Assembly: GCA_964466625.1 (NCBI GenBank)
Contig: CAYXQF010000067.1
Span: 1-10,645 of the forward strand
Reading direction: 5' to 3'
Source of the DNA: QALR01 sp964466625
Lineage (GTDB): Bacteria > Bacillota > Clostridia > Oscillospirales > CAG-272
Length of the DNA stretch: 10,645 bases
This document shows, piece after piece, positions 4,802-10,645 of the stretch; within the stretch, counting starts at the first letter, position 1, and each line of letters starts with the position of its first letter. The notes beneath the pieces are model-generated. The model saw only the letters and a program-made list of their open reading frames with translations. It did no database searches and was not told where the DNA came from. Position numbers and translations under genes: made by a program.

Positions 4802-6394
4802 TTAAGCGACGACCTTTTCAAATTCCGATTGCAAACGGTCGGAAATCGACATCTGCACAAAAACGATCACGCCACCAAAAAGAATTCTGAAAACCCAAGC
4901 AAGTCCGCAAAGTGCGCTATCCTCCGAAAACGGTACGGTTGCAAACATACAAACCACGCTGAAAACGGCGTACACTCTTTCCAAAATGAAAAGTCTTTGG
5001 ATCTTTTTTCCGATCTCCGCCATCAAAACACCGCGATGATAATTCGTACCGTCATGATTTGTGGGACAAGAAAGTGCCGTGCATTCCTCCATCATTTTTA
5101 AGAGCGTTTTCTTTTTCGAAGAGGTAAGCAGGAAATAAAACACCATGGAAAGCGCAAACATCAAAATATATGCGGCGAAAACAGGAATAAAGTTCTCTTC
5201 CAGATAAGGGAACGCGCTTCCGCCAAAAAGATTTGCGCAAACAAAAAGCAAAATATAAGCGGCGCCGGAAAAAGCGAAAAACGCCATCATTTTCCCGAAA
5301 TATTCTTTCTTTGGCGGTGCAAATTCGCCTGCCGCAGAAAATGCGAGAAGCATCACGATGCCAAAAGCAAATTCGGGATTGAAATAATACCAGTCCAGCT
5401 TGAGGCAAATGAAAAAGATATATGCAAATGAGATCAAAAAACAGAACGAAAGTGTTTTGCGCATCGTCCAAAGAGAGGTGTTTGCCACAACTTCACTCTC
5501 ATATTTTTGCTTCAAAGCCGAAACGAATTCACTGTCATTTTTGAAATTCACAAAATAACGCACGACACGCACCGCCCAAAGGATACCGATCACAAGCGAG
5601 ATCGCCCCCAAGAAATAAGACAGAAGTCCGTGCATCTGGGAAAAGCCGAATCCGCCGCCCGACTGCACGTAGCCGCCGCCCGTGCCGGAAATGACGCTGA
5701 ATTCCGGGAGGACCGTCGCCAGCGTGCGCGTGATCACGAAGATCACACTCATCGTGCGCGCTTCATCGGATTCGTAAAGATAAAGTCTGTCGTCATAACG
5801 AGCACAAAAGCCTGCATTCGCAAGAAAAACTTCCGCTTTTCCCTCTTTGAAAAAGACTTTTTCCGAAGCGAATTTTGCTGTCAGCGCATCATCGGAGTTT
5901 TCCGCATGAACCTCGAAATATGCCGTGCCGTCAGCAAATTCCGTCTTATCGAAAAGACCGCCGAACCGCGGCTTTGCATAGTTTCCTCTTCTCGCTTTGT
6001 GACTCGTGTGGCGAAGCTCCAGGAAAGAGATGCCCTCAAAAAGTCCGATGAACGCGGGAATGAGATACATCAGCTCGAAGATACCGAACACGAACACGAA
6101 GACAAGCACCATCGTGGAATCGAAAAGCTGCACGAAAAGCGAAAGTCCCAGATCATACAGCAAGTTGTCCATGAGTCCTGACGTAAAAACAGAAAGGATA
6201 AACTTAAAAACGGAAAGCCAAGCAAGACGACGGAATTTCACCCGCGCGTCGGCAATACGCCGATCCAGATCGGAAAGCTCGTAAAGTCCTTTCAAAATGA
6301 AAAGATATCCGATAAAATCAGGCAAAATATCCAAAATATTGATCGTAGGATTGCAAAGGAAAAGCAGTCCCGCGATAAGATAACCGAATTTCAT
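4802..6394 (-). CDS. uncharacterised 530-residue polytopic membrane protein
   Basis: I do not recognise a named family. The N-terminus holds a hydrophobic segment, then LDILPDFIGYL (21-31) and GLYELSDLD (36-44). Further segments that look membrane-spanning lie at about 58-72, 85-126, 212-232, 255-280, 312-332, 340-355, 368-390, 402-424, 470-488 and 496-516, so roughly ten or more. Between them are two soluble stretches: about 127-211, charged and probably a small folded domain, and a glycine-rich segment around 236-252 (GTGGGYVQSGGGFGF). No catalytic motif, ATP-binding loop or transporter signature is visible. AAAGG lies nine bases before the ATG at 6394. The gene follows the 228-residue membrane-protein gene by 20 bases and precedes lepB by 33, so it probably shares an mRNA with both. 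Its N-terminal motif recurs in that neighbour. Confidence 0.85.
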   Translation of the reverse strand: MKFGYLIAGLLFLCNPTINILDILPDFIGYLFILKGLYELSDLDRRIADARVKFRRLAWLSVFKFILSVFTSGLMDNLLYDLGLSLFVQLFDSTMVLVFVFVFGIFELMYLIPAFIGLFEGISFLELRHTSHKARRGNYAKPRFGGLFDKTEFADGTAYFEVHAENSDDALTAKFASEKVFFKEGKAEVFLANAGFCARYDDRLYLYESDEARTMSVIFVITRTLATVLPEFSVISGTGGGYVQSGGGFGFSQMHGLLSYFLGAISLVIGILWAVRVVRYFVNFKNDSEFVSALKQKYESEVVANTSLWTMRKTLSFCFLISFAYIFFICLKLDWYYFNPEFAFGIVMLLAFSAAGEFAPPKKEYFGKMMAFFAFSGAAYILLFVCANLFGGSAFPYLEENFIPVFAAYILMFALSMVFYFLLTSSKKKTLLKMMEECTALSCPTNHDGTNYHRGVLMAEIGKKIQRLFILERVYAVFSVVCMFATVPFSEDSALCGLAWVFRILFGGVIVFVQMSISDRLQSEFEKVVA

Positions 6395-6414
6395 AGAATT
6401 TCGCCTTTCTTTTT

Positions 6415-7101
6415 TTATTTTCTTTTTTTGTGATTCTTTTGGGCTTCCTTCGCCAAACGATCACGCTCCTGTGCTCTTTCAAAATAATCAAACGGGGTTT
6501 TGAGCTTTCTGCCTTCGCGATCGGGCATATCTTCGTCACCCTCAAGACAGATCCACATATAGCAACCGAAAACAAGCGTTGCATTGATGATCACGCAGAG
6601 AATATCGCAAAGCATTTCCGCCGCCGCGATACGTGAAGGATCGAGCACGAAACCAAAAAGAGCAAGAACTGTGCCGATGTACTGAGAAAGATACATCAGA
6701 ATGACCGTATAGATCGCGCAACGAACCGCCTTTTTCCGAAGTTTTTCGACACCGGTTTGCGCCGCGATCTGATAAAGCGACCAAAGAAGCGAGAGTGTAA
6801 AAATAAACTTAAAGATAAAATATACGTAATAAAGTGCGGTCACGGCAGCTGTCGGCAAGCTGAAAAGCTCCAGCGCCAAAGCAATACCCACCGTCATATC
6901 CAAAAGGGAGAGCGGCACGCCGATCATGCTGAGAATGCGTGTGATCTTAAAGCACTCGCAGTATTTTGAAGCCGTGGTGAAGCCGTGCGTCATGATCAGA
7001 AAACCGACGACGTCAGGCGTGATATCCACGGGAATGCCAAGCATTTCGAAATTCGTGCCGAGCAAAAGTAAGTAACCGAGAAACATGAAACCGAAGCCCA
7101 T
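6415..7101 (-). CDS. uncharacterised 228-residue polytopic membrane protein
   Basis: I do not recognise a named family. The protein is mostly hydrophobic, with likely membrane segments at about 3-19, 28-42, 54-80, 85-110, 127-150 and 163-184. It ends in a charged, lysine-rich cytoplasmic-type tail of about 45 residues (ending KNHKKRK). The motif VDITPDVVGFL at 25-35 parallels LDILPDFIGYL in the adjacent 530-residue protein, in the same position between the first two hydrophobic segments. The start is taken as ATG 7101, preceded by AGAGGA and by GGAGG twelve bases away. A TTG seven codons upstream would extend it by a basic heptapeptide but lies on the GGAGG itself. It comes 90 bases after secA with a hairpin in between, and I see no strong promoter of its own, so readthrough from secA is possible. 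Confidence 0.82.
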   Translation of the reverse strand: MGFGFMFLGYLLLLGTNFEMLGIPVDITPDVVGFLIMTHGFTTASKYCECFKITRILSMIGVPLSLLDMTVGIALALELFSLPTAAVTALYYVYFIFKFIFTLSLLWSLYQIAAQTGVEKLRKKAVRCAIYTVILMYLSQYIGTVLALFGFVLDPSRIAAAEMLCDILCVIINATLVFGCYMWICLEGDEDMPDREGRKLKTPFDYFERAQERDRLAKEAQKNHKKRK

Positions 7102-7152
7102 AAATCCTCTTTTCCTCCGCAAAAGCGAGAATATTTTTATTGATGTTTTTTG

Positions 7153-7175
7153 AGGGCGGAAAAGCTTTCCGCCCT
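7153..7175. repeat. perfect 10-bp hairpin directly after secA
   Basis: AGGGCGGAAA (7153-7162), AGC, TTTCCGCCCT (7166-7175) is a strong stem 17 bases past the secA stop. On the secA strand it is followed by CAAAAAAC, not by a T-tract, so it lacks the U-run of an intrinsic terminator. On the plus strand only a weak GAATTTT follows. It may protect the secA 3' end, partly attenuate transcription into the membrane-protein genes, or be a processing site. It shares the 12-mer GCGGAAAAGCTT with the terminator at 2138. Confidence 0.5.
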
Positions 7176-7191
7176 GAATTTTGATAATCGT

Positions 7192-9915
7192 TTATGCTTC
7201 CCCACCGGGTTTGCCGCAGCACTGCTTATATTTTTTGCCGCTACCGCAAGGACAGGGATCGTTTCTGCCGACACGCTCGGAAGCACGTCTGACAACGGGT
7301 TTGGGCTTTTCCTTTTCACCGCCAACCTTTGCTACCTCAGCCGCCTGCTGTTTTGCCACTTCACGACGGCGGAGCTCCACCATCGGCTTTGTGAAAAGCA
7401 CGGTAAGCACCGTATCTTTGCGGATCTTTTCGATCATGTCATCAAACATTTCGCCCGATGCGATGCGATATTCGGTGAGCGGATTGCGCTGTGCGTAGGC
7501 GTTGAGCCCCACACCGTCGCGAAGATCGTCCATCTCGTCAAGATGGCGGATCCAGTTGGTATCCACGGCGCGAAGAAGTGCCACGCGTTCAAGCTCGCGC
7601 ATCTTTTCGCCGAAAAGTTCTTCCTGCATTTTGTAAATGGTGTCCACGCGTTCCGTCACAAGCCCGTGGAGCGCTTCTCTTGTGGTTGCCACTTCATAGT
7701 CCGCGGGAGAGGTGATCCAGCGCAAGGAAGTTTTTGCGGCTTCCATATCAAAGCCTTCTTCTTCTCTATCCGCTTCGCGGAAGCTGAGTTCCACAACGTT
7801 TTCGATCATACCGCGGATCTTTTCGCTGAGATCGGCACCGTCCAGTACCTCACGGCGCTGACTGTAGATGCTCATTCTCTGCTGATTCATCACGTCGTCA
7901 TAGTCAAGGACGTTTTTACGTCTGTTAAAGTTTTCACCTTCCAGACGCTTCTGTGCGTTTTCGATGGAGCCGGAAAGGATCTTCGCGTCAATGGGCTGAT
8001 CTTCTTCAAGACCGAGTCTATCCACCATGGCAAGGATTCTTTCACTGCCGAAAAGACGCATGAGGTCATCTTCGAGAGAAAGGAAGAAACGGCTCTCACC
8101 GGGGTCACCCTGACGGCCTGCACGTCCGCGGAGCTGGTTGTCGATACGGCGGCTCTCATGGCGTTCCGTACCGAGAATGAAAAGACCACCCGCTTCACGA
8201 ACACGTTTTGCTTCGGGCTCGATCTCGTCCTTGAATTGCGCGAGTTTTGCCTCAAAGAGGGTGCGCGCTTCGCGTACACGCTCGTCAATATCCTCGGACA
8301 TACCTACGGCAAGTGCGATTTCAAATTCATCGTAGCCGTTCTTTTTCAGTTCAGTCTTTGCGAGAAATTCCGCGTTACCGCCAAGCATGATGTCCGTACC
8401 ACGGCCTGCCATATTGGTGGAAATGGTCACAGCACCGTATTTACCTGCCTGTGCCACGATCTCCGCTTCGCGTTCGTGCTGTTTCGCATTGAGCACGTTG
8501 TGCTTGATGCCTTCACGCTTCAAAAGATTCGAGAGAAATTCCGATTTATCTACGGAAACCGTACCGACAAGCACAGGTTGTCCTTTTTCGTGACATTCAC
8601 GGATCTGTGCGATGATCGCGCGATATTTACCAACTGTATTTTTATAGACCACGTCATTCTGGTCTTTACGGATCATGGGACGGTTGGTGGGAACCTCGAT
8701 GACGTCGAGCGAATAGATCTCGCGGAATTCGTTTTCTTCCGTGAGCGCCGTACCGGTCATACCCGAAAGCTTCTGATAAAGACGGAAGAAGTTCTGGAAT
8801 GTGACGGTTGCAAGCGTCTGGTTTTCGTCCTGGATCTTCACGTTTTCTTTGGCTTCGATCGCCTGGTGAAGACCATCCGAAAAACGTCTGCCGGGCATGA
8901 TACGTCCCGTGAAGGAGTCAACGATCATGACCTTGCCGTCCTGTGTCACCACGTAATCCACGTCGCGCTTCATGATGCCGTGCGCGTGGAGAGCCTGCAT
9001 GATGTGATGGTTGATGGAGATATTTTCGGGATCCGAAAGGTTTTCCAGTCCGAAGAACTTTTCTGCTTTATCCACACCGTGTTTTGTCAAAACGGTCTTT
9101 TTCGATTTTTCGTCGATGATATAATCTTCTTTTACGTCCTCATTATCACTCTTGGTGTCCATCTCCTTGACCTTGTAAGCACGCATGGAGCGGACAAGTG
9201 TTTCCGCTTTCTGATAAAGATCGGTGGACTGCTCGCCCTTACCCGAAATAATCAGCGGTGTTCTTGCTTCGTCGATGAGAATGGAGTCCACTTCGTCCAC
9301 GATGGCAAATGCGTGACCGCGCTGCGTGAGATTTTCTTTGTAGGTCACCATGTTGTCACGCAGGTAGTCAAAACCAAATTCGTTATTCGTGCCGTATGTG
9401 ATGTCAGCACCGTAAGCCACTCTTTTTTCATCGCTTGTCTGTCCGTGAACGATAAGTCCCGTTTTCAAGCCAAGGAACCCGTAAACTTTACCCATTTCTT
9501 CGCTGTCACGGCGTGCGAGGTAATCGTTGACGGTAACGATGTGAACACCGTTTCCTGCAAGCGCGTTGAGGTAAGCAGGCATCGTTGCCACGAGTGTTTT
9601 ACCTTCACCAGTTTTCATTTCCGCGATGCGTCCCTGATGGAGAATGATACCGCCGAGGAGCTGAACGTAGAAGGGGCGTTTGCCGAGCACACGCGCCGCC
9701 GCTTCACGAACGGTCGCAAACGCGTCAGGCAAGATATCGTCAAGCGTTTCGCCGCTTGTAAGTCTTCCCTTGAGCACAGCGGTCATACCACGGAGTTTAT
9801 CATCGCTCATCGCGCCGTATTTTTCCGCGAGTGCTTCGATTTTATCCGCGATGGGTTTTATCTTTTTGATCTGTCTTGCACTGTATGTGCCAAAAATTTT
9901 ATCTGCTAAAGACAT
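7192..9915 (-). CDS. secA: SecA preprotein translocase ATPase
   Basis: SecA is the ATP-driven motor that pushes preproteins through the SecYEG channel. The 907-residue protein is complete and of usual length. Visible parts: Walker A MKTGEGKT at 100-107, Walker B VDEVDSILIDEARTP at 206-220, the preprotein crosslinking region between them and motor domain 2, TNMAGRGTDI and ERHESRRIDNQLRGRAGRQGDPG in the second helicase half, the helical scaffold (NVLDYDDVMNQQR), and a C-terminal zinc-binding tail CPCGSGKKYKQCC at 888-900 that normally contacts SecB or ribosomes. The start is taken as ATG 9915 (MSLADKIFG), as in the family. An in-frame TTG at 9927 would add four residues but abuts the AAAGGA. 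The gene has almost no TTA, CTA or TCA codons, which leaves the opposite strand open along its whole length. Confidence 0.98.
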   Translation of the reverse strand: MSLADKIFGTYSARQIKKIKPIADKIEALAEKYGAMSDDKLRGMTAVLKGRLTSGETLDDILPDAFATVREAAARVLGKRPFYVQLLGGIILHQGRIAEMKTGEGKTLVATMPAYLNALAGNGVHIVTVNDYLARRDSEEMGKVYGFLGLKTGLIVHGQTSDEKRVAYGADITYGTNNEFGFDYLRDNMVTYKENLTQRGHAFAIVDEVDSILIDEARTPLIISGKGEQSTDLYQKAETLVRSMRAYKVKEMDTKSDNEDVKEDYIIDEKSKKTVLTKHGVDKAEKFFGLENLSDPENISINHHIMQALHAHGIMKRDVDYVVTQDGKVMIVDSFTGRIMPGRRFSDGLHQAIEAKENVKIQDENQTLATVTFQNFFRLYQKLSGMTGTALTEENEFREIYSLDVIEVPTNRPMIRKDQNDVVYKNTVGKYRAIIAQIRECHEKGQPVLVGTVSVDKSEFLSNLLKREGIKHNVLNAKQHEREAEIVAQAGKYGAVTISTNMAGRGTDIMLGGNAEFLAKTELKKNGYDEFEIALAVGMSEDIDERVREARTLFEAKLAQFKDEIEPEAKRVREAGGLFILGTERHESRRIDNQLRGRAGRQGDPGESRFFLSLEDDLMRLFGSERILAMVDRLGLEEDQPIDAKILSGSIENAQKRLEGENFNRRKNVLDYDDVMNQQRMSIYSQRREVLDGADLSEKIRGMIENVVELSFREADREEEGFDMEAAKTSLRWITSPADYEVATTREALHGLVTERVDTIYKMQEELFGEKMRELERVALLRAVDTNWIRHLDEMDDLRDGVGLNAYAQRNPLTEYRIASGEMFDDMIEKIRKDTVLTVLFTKPMVELRRREVAKQQAAEVAKVGGEKEKPKPVVRRASERVGRNDPCPCGSGKKYKQCCGKPGGEA

Positions 9916-9969
9916 GATTCTATCCAATCCTTTTTATTTTTGTATCAAAATTTATACTCTTACAGAATA

Positions 9970-9975
9970 ATTATA
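9970..9975 (-). promoter_or_regulatory. possible -10 box of a secA promoter
   Basis: TATAAT on the minus strand lies in the AT-rich 119-base gap between trmL and secA, about 55 bases before the secA start. No good -35 hexamer stands 16-18 bases upstream, though TTTACA and TTGAAA occur at wrong distances. The gap also holds a weak AT-rich stem (10003-10008 with 10013-10018) that could mark the end of the trmL transcript. Confidence 0.3.
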
Positions 9976-10034
9976 CTATACTTTTTTCAAAATTACTATA
10001 TAAATTTGTAAACAAATTCCGCGCACACCACTTT

Positions 10035-10556
10035 TTAAGCGTCATTTTCTGCGCTGAGCTGCGCCAAGCGTTCGCCGTCTGTTTTCAGTCCTTCAAAATT
10101 TTCTTTACGCAAGATCTCATAAACCGCGATGGCAACACTATTGGAAAGGTTAAGGCTTCTTTTATCCGCAAGCATCGGGATACGGACACTGCGGTCAAAA
10201 TGCGCCGCCGTCAGCTCCTCGGGAAGCCCCTTTGTTTCTTTGCCGAAAACGATATAGATATCGTCCGTTTGTTCATTCACCGAAGCTTCGGTATAAAGCT
10301 TTGTCGCTTTGGTCGTATAAAACCAAAGATTATCCTCACCATGCTTTTCCATAAATTCCGCGAGGTTTTCGTACATATATATTTCAAGCGTATTCCAGTA
10401 GTCAAGGCCCGCTCTTTTCATTTTGCGGTCATCAATGGCAAAGCCGAGCGGCTTCACAAGATGGAGTGCAGCACCCGTAGCCGAGCAGGTGCGCGCAATA
10501 TTTCCCGTGTTTTGCGGAATTTCGGGTTCCACAAGCACAATATGGATTTTTGACAT
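10035..10556 (-). CDS. trmL: tRNA (cytidine/uridine-34 2'-O)-methyltransferase TrmL
   Basis: TrmL is a small SPOUT methyltransferase that methylates the ribose of the wobble base of certain leucine tRNAs using S-adenosylmethionine. The 173-residue protein has the typical length and motifs: VEPEIPQNTGNIAR at 9-22, the LDYW segment at 51-54, IVFGKETKGLP at 102-112, and IPMLADKRSLNLSNSVAIAVYE at 126-147, which together form the trefoil-knot cofactor site. No extra RNA-binding domain is present, as expected for this minimal family. The ATG at 10556 is preceded by AAAGGA at about ten bases. A consensus promoter lies 57 bases upstream. It points the same way as secA, but the 119-base AT-rich gap suggests they are separate units. 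The family is also named CspR or YibK. Confidence 0.96.
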   Translation of the reverse strand: MSKIHIVLVEPEIPQNTGNIARTCSATGAALHLVKPLGFAIDDRKMKRAGLDYWNTLEIYMYENLAEFMEKHGEDNLWFYTTKATKLYTEASVNEQTDDIYIVFGKETKGLPEELTAAHFDRSVRIPMLADKRSLNLSNSVAIAVYEILRKENFEGLKTDGERLAQLSAENDA

Positions 10557-10612
10557 ATTTTATCGATTCCTTTCAAAAAAAACTCAAACAAAAACAAATA
10601 CATATCTATATA

Positions 10613-10641
10613 ATTATACCGCGTTTTAACAAAAAGTGCAA
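10613..10641 (-). promoter_or_regulatory. sigma-A type promoter of trmL
   Basis: Read on the minus strand, TTGCAC (10636-10641) and a perfect TATAAT (10613-10618) are separated by exactly 17 bases. Transcription would begin near 10606, giving a leader of about 50 bases before the trmL start. Confidence 0.75.
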
Positions 10642-10645
10642 CAGT

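Noticed and set aside
7150..9909. A 919-codon plus-strand open frame covering all of secA
   Set aside because: It is codon-aligned antisense to an unmistakable secA and open only because the sense strand avoids TTA, CTA and TCA. The translation has no recognisable domain.
10003..10018. AATTTG-TAAA-CAAATT stem after trmL as a terminator
   Set aside because: All-AT weak stem of six pairs with no clear T-tract; too weak to call a terminator.

Overview
The window looks like one end of a contig from a low- to mid-GC member of the Bacillota, most likely a gut-type clostridium. The grounds are purine-rich GGAGG/AAGGAG ribosome-binding sites, consensus sigma-A promoters, a DUF1540 protein, an RbgA GTPase and a lepB-rbgA-rnhB-yraN gene order. 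No phage, transposase, CRISPR or resistance gene is visible. It reads as a housekeeping region with two uncharacterised membrane-protein genes in the middle. There is no gene-free stretch over 300 bases.

Layout from right to left, because all genes but one read on the minus strand: trmL (tRNA wobble methyltransferase) with its own promoter; secA (export motor) after an AT-rich gap; a 228-residue membrane protein and a 530-residue membrane protein, 20 bases apart; lepB (signal peptidase I); rbgA/ylqF (50S assembly GTPase); rnhB (RNase HII); yraN (UPF0102 nuclease-fold protein), whose start overlaps the rnhB stop. From the 228-residue gene to yraN the spacing is 20, 33, 24 and 91 bases and then an overlap, which fits one operon. 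The small DUF1540 gene is the only plus-strand gene. It converges on yraN, and its terminator hairpin lies inside the yraN 3' end. It diverges from a metallophosphoesterase gene, which is followed by tig (trigger factor) behind a consensus promoter.

A protein-export and folding theme is visible: SecA drives translocation, LepB removes signal peptides, and trigger factor handles nascent chains. The two unknown membrane proteins sit between secA and lepB and share an N-terminal D-I-x-P-D-h-h-G-h-L motif, so they look distantly related to each other.

The most striking anomaly is at the left edge. The first ~50 bases read on the plus strand as a piece of a GH29 alpha-L-fucosidase and are joined to the middle of tig, cutting off its C-terminal domain. 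This is most simply a chimeric contig end. Other points of note are an RbgA G4 motif that reads SKSS instead of NKxD, an extra cysteine cluster in the DUF1540 protein, and the absence of TTA, CTA and TCA codons from almost all of secA, tig and rnhB.
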